Shown: positions 17,572 through 24,949 of the stretch, piece after piece
Position numbering within the stretch: the first letter of the stretch is position 1
Layout: the number at the start of each line of letters is the position of its first letter
From: an uncultured Ruminococcus sp.
Lineage (GTDB): Bacteria; Bacillota; Clostridia; Oscillospirales; Ruminococcaceae
Direction: 5' to 3'
NCBI GenBank assembly: GCA_902464115.1
Contig: CABQIF010000001.1
Location: 1-51,335 of the forward strand
DNA length: 51,335 bases
Made by a program: the position numbers and the translations under genes
Notes under the pieces: model-generated
The model's input: the letters and a program-made list of their open reading frames with translations, nothing else
Told to the model about the DNA's origin: nothing
Databases searched by the model: none

Positions 17572-17877
17572 TTAATACTCGTAGTCAATGCATGCCCGTG
17601 CTTCCCGAAGCGGCTTGATAAACTGTCCAAAGGCAACATGTGCCGGATGTACCTGATAGGTGTTCAGGTCGTCCATCGTTTCAAAGTCACAAATCAAGGC
17701 AAATTCATAGTTGGTCGGGTCAGCGGACGGGCTGTTCAACCGGACTTCCAGCTTCTTCAGCTGTGGAATCTGTGCCGGCAGCTGTTCTGCCTTTTCCTTT
17801 GCAGCCGCTGCATTTTCCATTGCAGTCTTGCCGTTTGCCTCTGCCTGAAATTTGAACATTACAATATGCTTGATCAT
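17572..17877 (-). CDS. Dabb (stress-responsive alpha-beta barrel) family protein
   Basis: A 101-aa dimeric alpha-beta barrel protein of the Dabb family. It opens with the typical MIKHIVMFKF and carries the conserved DFETMDDLNTYQVHPAHVAF segment, with the His of HPxH near residue 80. Bacterial members are small stress-associated proteins without an agreed reaction. The ATG at 17877 is preferred because it gives the usual family N-terminus. An ATG three codons upstream (17886) is equally well served by the AAGGATGAG ribosome site and cannot be excluded. It lies between two GNAT genes on the same strand. Confidence 0.85.
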   Translation of the reverse strand: MIKHIVMFKFQAEANGKTAMENAAAAKEKAEQLPAQIPQLKKLEVRLNSPSADPTNYEFALICDFETMDDLNTYQVHPAHVAFGQFIKPLREARACIDYEY

Positions 17878-17914
17878 AATTATCATCTCATCCTTTTTCA
17901 TAAAATTAACGGGC

Positions 17915-18370
17915 TTACTGGGAAAGTGATTTCCGCAGATAAACCATATCATCTAACAAAACGCCATCTTCTATAATCGGATGGTCATAATGTTCCGAAA
18001 AGAAATGCGGAATTCGACGATATGCCACAAATCCACATTTTTGATAAAACGGGATGGTTTTGGGACTATCTCCCGTTCCAAGAATCAGCCATTTTTCTGT
18101 TCCTGATAACTGCTGTTCTAAGAATTGCAAGAACTTGCGTCCATAACCCTTTCCCTGCTCCGAACTGGCAACTGCCAGATTTTTTACTTCCCATTCTGTT
18201 TCTGAAACTTTTAAGATCACACAAACTGCAATGGGATTGCCTGCTCTTTGCATCACATAAAGTGTTCCCTGCTCCAGATAATGGTCAATCATGGATTCCT
18301 GTTCATCACCAAGCATCAGCAAGGGCAAGTATTGTTTCTTCTGTTCCGAAACTTGTTGTATTTCAATCAA
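17915..18370 (-). CDS. GNAT family N-acetyltransferase
   Basis: A 151-aa acetyltransferase with the acetyl-CoA loop SSEQGKGYGRKFLQFLEQ near residues 63-80 and the C-terminal FYQKCGFVAYRR motif. The start is assigned to TTG at 18370, which has AGGTG 5 nt upstream. A longer frame begins at 18454, but that ATG lies upstream of the consensus promoter at 18414-18442 and so could not be in the transcript. It is first gene of the minus-strand run that continues through the Dabb, GNAT, TPR/nuclease and tsaD genes. The substrate is unknown. Confidence 0.82.
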   Translation of the reverse strand: MIEIQQVSEQKKQYLPLLMLGDEQESMIDHYLEQGTLYVMQRAGNPIAVCVILKVSETEWEVKNLAVASSEQGKGYGRKFLQFLEQQLSGTEKWLILGTGDSPKTIPFYQKCGFVAYRRIPHFFSEHYDHPIIEDGVLLDDMVYLRKSLSQ

Positions 18371-18413
18371 TTCAACACCTGCTCTCTGAAAAATAATCGT
18401 TCGGAATACTTTT

Positions 18414-18442
18414 ATTGTAGCGTAGTGTCCGGCATTTGTCAA
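18414..18442 (-). promoter_or_regulatory. promoter of the GNAT-tsaD gene run
   Basis: On the minus strand, TTGACA (18442-18437), 17 nt, TACAAT (18419-18414). The predicted leader is about 37 nt. Confidence 0.8.
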
Positions 18443-18526
18443 CCGTCTTTTCATGTCCTCTGCGTTTTGAAAAGAAATATGCGATTTAATTTTACCATAG
18501 ATTTTAAATTTTGTATCGTTTTTTTT

Positions 18527-18555
18527 TTGAAACAGTGTTATACTGAAACTATACT
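18527..18555 (+). promoter_or_regulatory. promoter of polA
   Basis: TTGAAA (18527-18532), 17 nt, TATACT (18550-18555), placed back-to-back with the divergent GNAT promoter. Confidence 0.65.
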
Positions 18556-18640
18556 GGGTGTTTCTGCTGGAAAAAAACAGATACCCCCATCATCAAATCA
18601 GTTTGCTCTGCACGCAAAGCGAACCAATATGGAGGAAATT

Positions 18641-21193
18641 ATGCGACTATTAGCAATTGACGGAAACAGTATTATGAACCGTGCCTTTTATGGCATTCGC
18701 CTGCTTTCCAATCACAAGGGAATTTATACGAATGCGATTTTTGGCTTTATGAATATTTATTTAAAGCACGTCACCGCATTACAGCCGGATGCCATCGCTG
18801 TTGCATTTGATGTTCACACGCCAACCTTCCGCCATCAGAAAGTATCATCCTACAAAGCAAACCGGAAAGGCATGCCGGAAGAACTTTCCATGCAGATGCC
18901 GTATCTGAAAAAACTGCTGACCCTGCTGGGGGTTCAGATTGTCGAATGTTCCGGCTATGAAGCAGACGACGTTCTCGGCACACTCGCTCAGGCAATGGAA
19001 GAACAGGGAAACGACTGCACCATTCTCAGCGGTGACCGGGATACCTTACAGCTTATCACCGACCATGTGACCGTTCGACTGGTTACCAATCGAGAAGATA
19101 TTGATTACACCGTACAGCGATTTCGGGAGGAATACGGCTTTTATCCCATCTCTATGATCGATTTAAAGGCACTCATGGGCGATGCCTCCGATAATATCTC
19201 TGGTGTTTCTGGAATTGGCCCGAAAACTGCCTCTACGCTGATTCGCAGCTGGAGCACTGTGGAAAACGTCTATGACCACATTCATCAACTGAACGTCAGC
19301 AAAATGGCAGTTCAAAAACTGATTGCCGGACAGGAATCTGCAAGGGAAAGCAAATGGCTCGCAACGATTGTGAAAGATGCCCCCGTTCCGACGGAATTGC
19401 AGCACTATCTGCCAAAGCCGATTCATGCCAGAGAAGTGCGGGATTTGCTGATGGAACTGGAAATGGTAAAGCTATTGGATAAATTACATCTGGAAGCTGC
19501 TGCTGACCAGCTGGAAGAAGAACCGCTCTCTTGTGCCATAACGCCATCCATTGCCATTCAACAGCAGCCACTGACCGATGACCTGTTTCAACAGTGGAAA
19601 ACCGACCTGCCAACACTCTGCTATGACCTGAACCTTCCAGAACATCGCCTGCAAGTACTACAGGAGCAGACCATCTATGAAACCACAGATGAAGCCCTGA
19701 TTGCTGCATTTTTGGGCAGTGCCATTCCAAAGCGAACCTTTGGTGCAAAGCCGCATTATCGCTACATGATGCAACAGGGAACAGCCCTGAACAATCTCGT
19801 TGCAGATGGTGAAATTGCTGCCTATCTGCTGAATCCGGCTTCTTCTGAATATACAGTTGCCCGTCTGAGCGTCACCTACCACGTTCTCTATGATACGGCT
19901 CTGGAAGATTTGGCGGCATTGGTTGCCCTGCCAGCACTCTGTGATGCGATGGAACAGGAAATTCAGGAACAAAACATGACCGACTTGTATCAAATGGAAC
20001 TGGAATTGACCCGTGTTCTGGCAGAAATGGAACAGGCTGGCGTTTTGGTTGATGTAGACGGGCTGGAAACATTCGGCAAATACCTCAGCGAACAGATGGA
20101 AGAATTACAGCAAATGGTCTATGATGAAGCTGGACATTCTTTCAAAATCGGCTCTCCGAAACAACTCGGAGATGTGCTTTTCGGCGAACAAAAATTGCCG
20201 CATGGCAAAAAGACCAAGACGGGTTACTCCACCAATGCAGAAATTTTGGAATCCCTGCGAGAGGAATACCCGATTGTTGACCACGTTTTGAAGTGGCGGC
20301 AGGTTTCCAAGCTGAAATCCACATACATTGACGGCTTGAAGAAAACAATTGCCGCAGATGGCAGAATCCACACTTGTTTCAAGCAGACAGAAACCCGAAC
20401 GGGTAGAATCTCCTCCATTGAACCGAATATGCAAAACATTCCGGTTCGGACAGAACTCGGCAGCAACATGCGGAAATTCTTCGTTGCCGGTGCTGGCAAT
20501 GTCCTGTTGGATGCTGATTACAGCCAGATCGAATTGCGAATTTTGGCGAATCTCTGCGGTGACACTGCCATGCAGGAGGCATTCTTACACGGTGCAGATA
20601 TTCACACTGCAACCGCTGCACAAGTCTTTGATTTGCCGCCGGAAATGGTCACAGATTCCATGCGGAGTGCTGCAAAAGCAGTAAACTTCGGTATTATTTA
20701 TGGTATTGGTGCATTCTCGCTTTCCAAGGATATTCACGTTTCTGTCGCACAGGCAGACCAGTATATCAAAAACTATCTTGCTCGTTACCCTCGTGTTGCA
20801 ACATTCATGGAAGAAACGGTGGAACATGCCAAGGAACTGGGCTATGTCAGCACCTATTTCAAGCGGAGAAGACCTGTTCCGGAACTGCGGCAGTCCAACA
20901 AGATGATTCAGGCATCTGGAAAACGGATTGCTATGAATACTCCAATTCAGGGAACGGCTGCCGACATCATTAAAATTGCTATGATTCACGTTTCCAACCG
21001 GTTACAGGAAGAATGCCCAGCAGCAAAGCTGATTTTACAGGTACACGATGAACTGATTGTGGAAGTTCCGGAACAGCAGGCAGACCTTGCTGCACAGATC
21101 CTGAAAGAAGAAATGGAACATGTCGTGCAGTTTGCCGTTCCGCTGACGGTAGACGTGAAGAAGGGAAAAAGCTGGTATGATGCAAAAGGTTAA
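18641..21193 (+). CDS. polA: DNA polymerase I
   Basis: Family A DNA polymerase, 850 aa, for Okazaki fragment processing and repair synthesis. The N-terminal 5'-3' exonuclease domain (1-290) keeps its acidic cluster (VAFDVHTPTFR, YEADDVLG, LSGDRDTLQL, LMGDASDNISG). The middle domain (about 300-475) lacks an evident DxE proofreading motif, as in many Firmicute enzymes, so proofreading is probably lost. The polymerase domain has motif A with D626 (DYSQIELR), motif B (RSAAKAVNFGIIYG) and motif C with D803/E804 (QVHDELIVE). The ATG at 18641 follows GGAGG; the open frame extends further upstream but lies partly before the promoter. It overlaps rimI by 17 nt. Confidence 0.96.
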   Translation: MRLLAIDGNSIMNRAFYGIRLLSNHKGIYTNAIFGFMNIYLKHVTALQPDAIAVAFDVHTPTFRHQKVSSYKANRKGMPEELSMQMPYLKKLLTLLGVQIVECSGYEADDVLGTLAQAMEEQGNDCTILSGDRDTLQLITDHVTVRLVTNREDIDYTVQRFREEYGFYPISMIDLKALMGDASDNISGVSGIGPKTASTLIRSWSTVENVYDHIHQLNVSKMAVQKLIAGQESARESKWLATIVKDAPVPTELQHYLPKPIHAREVRDLLMELEMVKLLDKLHLEAAADQLEEEPLSCAITPSIAIQQQPLTDDLFQQWKTDLPTLCYDLNLPEHRLQVLQEQTIYETTDEALIAAFLGSAIPKRTFGAKPHYRYMMQQGTALNNLVADGEIAAYLLNPASSEYTVARLSVTYHVLYDTALEDLAALVALPALCDAMEQEIQEQNMTDLYQMELELTRVLAEMEQAGVLVDVDGLETFGKYLSEQMEELQQMVYDEAGHSFKIGSPKQLGDVLFGEQKLPHGKKTKTGYSTNAEILESLREEYPIVDHVLKWRQVSKLKSTYIDGLKKTIAADGRIHTCFKQTETRTGRISSIEPNMQNIPVRTELGSNMRKFFVAGAGNVLLDADYSQIELRILANLCGDTAMQEAFLHGADIHTATAAQVFDLPPEMVTDSMRSAAKAVNFGIIYGIGAFSLSKDIHVSVAQADQYIKNYLARYPRVATFMEETVEHAKELGYVSTYFKRRRPVPELRQSNKMIQASGKRIAMNTPIQGTAADIIKIAMIHVSNRLQEECPAAKLILQVHDELIVEVPEQQADLAAQILKEEMEHVVQFAVPLTVDVKKGKSWYDAKG

Positions 21194-21617
21194 GATTCTC
21201 CCGTTATCACAGGAGCAGCTGCCCGCAGCGGCTGCTCTTGCACAGCGTTGTTTCCCTGACCCATGGTCACTTGCCCTGTTTGAGGCTGCCTTTTCACAAC
21301 CAGATACCACCCTCTTTGCTGCAATGGCAGGCGATACATTAGCAGGCTACTTGATTTTACAGCGGCTCGGCGATGAAGAAAGCGTGGATGATATTGCGGT
21401 TGCTCCGGAATTTCGGCGACAGGGAATCGCTCAACAGCTGTTGGAAACAGCACACGCTCAATTTCCATCCTGTCCGTTTCTGCTGGAGGTACGGGAACAC
21501 AACACCGCTGCTCTCGCCCTCTATCAAAAATTAGGCTATCAGCAGGTTGGTTTTCGGAAACGCTATTATACCAATCCGAACGAAGGTGCGGTACTGATGA
21601 CCCGACCCCCACAATAA
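21177..21617 (+). CDS. rimI: ribosomal protein S18 alanine N-acetyltransferase
   Basis: A 146-aa GNAT protein of the RimI family, which acetylates the N-terminus of ribosomal protein S18. Seen are the N-terminal CFPDPWSLALFEAAF, the strand SVDDIAVAPEFRRQGIAQQLL with the acetyl-CoA loop, LEVREHNTAALALYQKLGYQQVGFRKRYY, and the family ending. The start overlaps the polA 3' end by 17 nt; two adjacent ATG codons (21177, 21180) are possible and the ribosome site is weak, so coupling to polA translation is likely. In many genomes rimI sits beside tsa genes; here tsaD is across the divergent promoter, 3 kb away. Confidence 0.9.
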   Translation: MMQKVKILPLSQEQLPAAAALAQRCFPDPWSLALFEAAFSQPDTTLFAAMAGDTLAGYLILQRLGDEESVDDIAVAPEFRRQGIAQQLLETAHAQFPSCPFLLEVREHNTAALALYQKLGYQQVGFRKRYYTNPNEGAVLMTRPPQ

Positions 21618-21630
21618 AAGGAGGAACTCC

Positions 21631-22617
21631 ATGCAACAAATCATCAAACTGGGAAATTTGACGCTGCCCCGTACCGCTGGACTTGCCCCTATGGCTGGCG
21701 TTGCCGACCGGGCTTACCGGATTCTCTGCAAGGAACATCAAGCTGCCCTGCTGGTCAGCGAAATGATTTCTGCAAAAGGGCTTTGCTACGGCGACCCGAA
21801 AACTGCTCAGTTCTGCACGATTACAGATGCAGAACGCCCGATGGGCTTGCAGCTGTTCGGCAGCGAACCGGATTTCATGGCAAAAGCAGTTCAAATCGTC
21901 CTGTCCTATCAGCCGGACTGGATTGATATTAACATGGGCTGTCCGGTGCATAAAGTCATTACAACTGGTTCTGGTTCAGCACTGATGCAGAAACCAGACC
22001 TCGCAGCGGATTTGGTACGGGCAGCGGTTTCGGTTTCACCCGTTCCCATTACCGTCAAGTTCCGTGCTGGCTGGGATGACAACGACCGCAATGCGGTTTC
22101 CTTCGCCAAAAAAATGGAACAAGCTGGAGCGGCAGCAGTTGCCGTTCATGGCAGAACCAAAGCACAGCTTTACTCCGGAAAAGCTGACTGGGAAATCATC
22201 CGGCAGGTGAAAGAATCCGTTTCGATTCCGGTTTTCGGAAACGGAGATGTAACCGATGCGGAAAGCTGCTTGAAGATGTATGAACAGACGAACTGTGATT
22301 TGGTGCTAGTCGGCAGGGGCAGCTATGGAAACCCATTTATTTTTTCCGAAATTGCAGCGGCAATGGCTGGAACACCTTACCAAAAGCCGACCCTCTCCGA
22401 AAAAATGGACACCATGCTCTATCATATCCGCCTGATTTTGCAGCTTGCCGATGGAAAGCCACCGGAACTTGCCATTCGAGAGGCTCGCAAACACGCTGCT
22501 TGGTATATCAGCGGTTTACATGGAGCAGCTGCTTTTCGGGCAAGATGTTATCAGCTGCAATCCTATGCAGAGGCAGAACAGCTGGCGGCAGATGTCAAGG
22601 AGGCGAATCCAGCGTGA
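21631..22617 (+). CDS. dusB: tRNA-dihydrouridine synthase, DusB type
   Basis: FMN-dependent tRNA dihydrouridine synthase, 328 aa, reducing uridines in the tRNA D-loop. It has a TIM-barrel domain with LAPMAGVADRAYR, the catalytic Cys104 in NMGCPVHKV, KFRAGWDDND, AVHGRTKAQLYSG, GNGDVTDA and GRGSYGNPFIF, followed by the small helical RNA-binding domain. AAGGAGG lies before the ATG. The stop codon TGA overlaps the GTG start of the next gene. It is part of the polA-rimI-dusB-smr-DUF218 run. Confidence 0.95.
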   Translation: MQQIIKLGNLTLPRTAGLAPMAGVADRAYRILCKEHQAALLVSEMISAKGLCYGDPKTAQFCTITDAERPMGLQLFGSEPDFMAKAVQIVLSYQPDWIDINMGCPVHKVITTGSGSALMQKPDLAADLVRAAVSVSPVPITVKFRAGWDDNDRNAVSFAKKMEQAGAAAVAVHGRTKAQLYSGKADWEIIRQVKESVSIPVFGNGDVTDAESCLKMYEQTNCDLVLVGRGSYGNPFIFSEIAAAMAGTPYQKPTLSEKMDTMLYHIRLILQLADGKPPELAIREARKHAAWYISGLHGAAAFRARCYQLQSYAEAEQLAADVKEANPA

Positions 22618-22907
22618 AACGCTATCCATCCAAACCAAAACCTACGCCAACATCTACTTCTTTTGATATTCGCCCCCGTCATGTTATCACCGTTGACCTG
22701 CACGGACTTTCTGTTGCAGAGGCACGGGCAAAGCTGAAACAGGTCTTGGAACACTGCCCGAAAACCGTCACAGAAGTGGAAGTGATTCATGGCTATCACA
22801 GTGGGCAAGCCCTGCAAAAACTGGTGCGAAAAGATTTCAAACACGCTCGGATTGCCTCCCGTAGTTTCGGGCTGCAAAACGGCATTACCAACTACATTTT
22901 AAAGTGA
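22614..22907 (+). CDS. small Smr-domain protein
   Basis: A 97-aa protein consisting almost only of a Smr domain, with the signature DLHGLSVAEA near residue 25 and VIHGYHSGQALQKLV near 60. Smr domains bind or cut nucleic acid; as the C-terminus of MutS2 they act on branched DNA or collided ribosomes. A stand-alone version next to dusB is of unknown function. The GTG start at 22614 overlaps the dusB stop (GTGA) and has AAGGAGG at good spacing; the longer open frame from 22500 has no ribosome site. Confidence 0.88.
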   Translation: MKRYPSKPKPTPTSTSFDIRPRHVITVDLHGLSVAEARAKLKQVLEHCPKTVTEVEVIHGYHSGQALQKLVRKDFKHARIASRSFGLQNGITNYILK

Positions 22908-22917
22908 GGGATTGATG

Positions 22918-23697
22918 ATGACCCTATCCATTCGGACGCTGCTCTATGATGCTCTACTGCTGTTGGAACTTGGCTTGTTCTTCCTATTTTTTGCACCGCT
23001 ATTTCTACGGATCTTCAATGCTGGAAATCTGTTCGGCATGGCGGTTTCAGCAATTTGTTTTCTACTGACGCTCTTTCACCGCCCTTGCGGACAGCTGCTT
23101 TCCCGTATCTGGGGCAATCTCTGCGGAAAGTGCGTGTTGAGCATCCTTGCCCTGCTCCTGACCGCTGGCATTGCATTTGCCGGATTCTGTTCCGTCAAGA
23201 TGGTGCAATATTATCAGAATCCCCCACAAACGCCTTGCACCGTGGTTGTTTTAGGCTGTAAAGTCAAGGGCACTGTCCCCAGTCTGATGCTACAACGGCG
23301 ACTAGAAGCAGCAAAGGACTACTTACAGCAACACCCGGAAGTTTCCTGTATTGTTTCCGGCGGAAAGGGAACGGGCGAGGACATCTCCGAAGCACAGGCG
23401 ATGAAAACCTACCTGACCGCTGCCGGCATTGCAGCAGACCGAATTCTCATGGAAGACCGTTCCACCGATACCCACGAAAACTTGTTGTTCAGCAAGCAAA
23501 TTCTGGAGCAACAGGGGCTGCCCAACCGAATCACCATTCTCACAGATGGCTTTCACCAATACCGTGCCCACCGCATGGCGACAGAACTGGGACTGGAAAG
23601 CTGGTCCGTCAGCGGTAAAACCAGACGCATTCTCATCCCGACTTACTGGGTGCGGGAATGGATGGCATTATTCGAGCAATTTCTCGGCATGGCGTAA
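22918..23697 (+). CDS. YdcF/DUF218 family membrane protein
   Basis: A 259-aa protein with three hydrophobic segments in the first 95 residues and a C-terminal DUF218 domain. That domain has VVLGCKVKGTVPS, a Ser-Gly-Gly loop (CIVSGGKGTGEDISEA), the conserved ILMEDRSTDTHENLLFSKQIL and LTDGFHQYRA. Family members such as SanA and ElyC act on envelope integrity or lipid carrier metabolism, but the reaction is not settled. Start at 22918 is supported by GAGG 8 nt upstream; 22915 (ATG) is the alternative. It ends the polA-led gene run; no hairpin terminator is obvious after it. Confidence 0.85.
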   Translation: MTLSIRTLLYDALLLLELGLFFLFFAPLFLRIFNAGNLFGMAVSAICFLLTLFHRPCGQLLSRIWGNLCGKCVLSILALLLTAGIAFAGFCSVKMVQYYQNPPQTPCTVVVLGCKVKGTVPSLMLQRRLEAAKDYLQQHPEVSCIVSGGKGTGEDISEAQAMKTYLTAAGIAADRILMEDRSTDTHENLLFSKQILEQQGLPNRITILTDGFHQYRAHRMATELGLESWSVSGKTRRILIPTYWVREWMALFEQFLGMA

Positions 23698-23768
23698 AAA
23701 TTCCTATATTTTTATGTGTTTCATTCTGGGCATTTGGTAAAAATCAAGTAAAAAGTAACATTCCACCC

Positions 23769-23797
23769 TTGCTATTCGAGCAAAACTTTGCTATAAT
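23769..23797 (+). promoter_or_regulatory. promoter of the corA leader
   Basis: TTGCTA (23769-23774), 17 nt, TATAAT (23792-23797) with TGC directly before it (extended -10). Transcript start is expected near 23804. Confidence 0.8.
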
Positions 23798-23803
23798 AGA
23801 AAG

Positions 23804-23818
23804 GGTGTTGTCAACACC
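23804..23818 (+). promoter_or_regulatory. palindrome at the corA transcript start
   Basis: GGTGTTG-T-CAACACC is a 7-bp dyad whose first base coincides with the predicted +1. It could be a repressor operator or a 5'-end hairpin. Confidence 0.5.
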
Positions 23819-23846
23819 AATCAAAAATAGTTTGGAGGAATCAGTA

Positions 23847-23894
23847 ATGCGAGCGGATCCTTATCCCCGACGATGGATGCAAGATAAAAAATAA
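23847..23894 (+). CDS. 15-residue leader peptide ahead of corA
   Basis: The reading frame runs ATG to TAA and encodes M-R-A-D-P-Y-P-R-R-W-M-Q-D-K-K. GGAGG at 23834-23838, spaced 8 nt, is one of the best ribosome sites in the window. The Asp-Pro-Tyr-Pro-Arg-Arg core resembles the Asp/Pro-rich mgtL leader peptide upstream of the enterobacterial Mg2+ transporter gene mgtA, in which such residues destabilise the ribosome at low Mg2+. The stop codon lies 4 nt before the first arm of two competing hairpins that control corA. The peptide itself probably has no function beyond being translated. Its role is inference; the ORF, ribosome site and spacing are directly visible. Confidence 0.8.
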   Translation: MRADPYPRRWMQDKK

Positions 23895-23898
23895 GATT

Positions 23899-23956
23899 GC
23901 AAAGGAGAAACCGCATCTTTTCAACGGTTCTGCCTTTGCGGAAAGGCGGAACCGTT
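23899..23956 (+). promoter_or_regulatory. attenuator: two mutually exclusive hairpins before corA
   Basis: Hairpin A pairs 23923-23937 with 23942-23956: 15 bp, one G-U, loop GCGG. Its 3' arm contains the corA ribosome site AAGGCGG and is followed by TTTTGATTTCTT, so it can block translation and perhaps terminate transcription. Hairpin B pairs 23899-23913 (GCAAAGGAGAAACCG) with 23925-23939: 14 bp with two single-base bulges. They share the arm 23925-23937 and cannot coexist. A ribosome resting at the leader stop codon (23892) would cover the first half of 23899-23913, favouring hairpin A (off). A ribosome that stops early would leave hairpin B free to form (on). Confidence 0.82.
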
Positions 23957-24886
23957 TTGATTTCTTACTATAAAACCGTACAAAATCATCTGGTAGAATG
24001 CAGTACGCCAGAGCCTGGCAGCTGGGTTTCTGTCGTTGACCCAACAGCACAGGAACGGAAAATGCTGATTGAAGAATTTGGTCTGGATAGCGACTTCATC
24101 AAGTCTGCACTCGATGAAGAAGAATCCTCCCGTGTGGAACGAGAAGACACCCAGACCCTGATTATCATTGACACCGCTGTTTCAGAGATTGAAAAAAATG
24201 ATACGCTGGTGTTCTACACCATGCCAATGAGTATTATCATCAAAGACCAGTTGGTTTTTACGATCTCTCTGCGAAACAACAAGGTGATTGAAGACCTGAT
24301 TGACGGACGGCTTCGGAATATTCAGACCAGTTTCCGAACGCAATTCGTTTTGCGGCTGATCATGCAGCTGACTTCCACCTATCTGGTCTATCTGAAACAA
24401 ATCGACAAGGCTTCCAACACCTTGGAACGAGAACTGCGAAAGGCAGTCAAGAACAAACAGCTGCTGCAAATGATGGAGCTGGAAAAATCTCTGGTCTATT
24501 TTTCCACCTCTCTCAAAGCCAACGATGCGACCATGAATAAGATCCTGCGTGGCAAGCTAATGAAACTCTATGAGGACGACCAAGACCTATTGGAAGATGT
24601 TCTGATCGAGTTGAAACAGGCAGAAGAAATGGCGAGCATTTATTCCAGCATCCTTGCCAACATGGTGGATGCATGCAGTTCGGTCATCTCCAACAATGTC
24701 AACATTGTAATGTGGCAATTGACCATTGTCACCATCATTCTGGCAATTCCAACGATGGTATTTAGCTTTTATGGCATGAACACGCTGGACTTGCCCTTTG
24801 CGGAACATACGTGGTTTCCAACTGTTGTTTCAATTGTGGCGACCCTGCTCACAGCACTGATTTTGTTGAAGTACAAGAAAAAATAA
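23957..24886 (+). CDS. corA: CorA-family magnesium transporter
   Basis: A 309-aa pentameric divalent-cation channel of the CorA family, mainly for Mg2+ uptake. It has a large N-terminal cytosolic domain, a long helix (about 150-240), and two C-terminal membrane helices with the signature G273-M274-N275 (YGMN) at the pore mouth, ending in KYKKK. The start is taken as TTG at 23957: it yields the usual N-terminus (M-I-S-Y-Y-K), and AAGGCGG lies 7 nt upstream. That site is the 3' arm of the leader hairpin. An earlier TTG in the open frame (23897) lies in the leader and has no ribosome site. Convergent with a CNNM/CorC gene. Confidence 0.93.
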   Translation: MISYYKTVQNHLVECSTPEPGSWVSVVDPTAQERKMLIEEFGLDSDFIKSALDEEESSRVEREDTQTLIIIDTAVSEIEKNDTLVFYTMPMSIIIKDQLVFTISLRNNKVIEDLIDGRLRNIQTSFRTQFVLRLIMQLTSTYLVYLKQIDKASNTLERELRKAVKNKQLLQMMELEKSLVYFSTSLKANDATMNKILRGKLMKLYEDDQDLLEDVLIELKQAEEMASIYSSILANMVDACSSVISNNVNIVMWQLTIVTIILAIPTMVFSFYGMNTLDLPFAEHTWFPTVVSIVATLLTALILLKYKKK

Positions 24887-24890
24887 TAAA

Positions 24891-24928
24891 AAAGCAGACC
24901 CTCGTCTTAATAGACGGTGGTCTGCTTT
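24891..24928. terminator. terminator between corA and the CNNM gene
   Basis: AAAGCAGACC (24891-24900) pairs with GGTCTGCTTT (24919-24928), with an inner CGTC/GACG stem. The long T run is on the minus strand, so it mainly serves the CNNM gene. Confidence 0.85.
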
Positions 24929-24949
24929 CCCCATACACAGAAGAGATGG

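Noticed and set aside
23798..23956. M-box Mg2+ riboswitch before corA
   Set aside because: The leader is about 150 nt, is largely taken up by a translated ORF and two simple hairpins, and has none of the M-box core I would expect.
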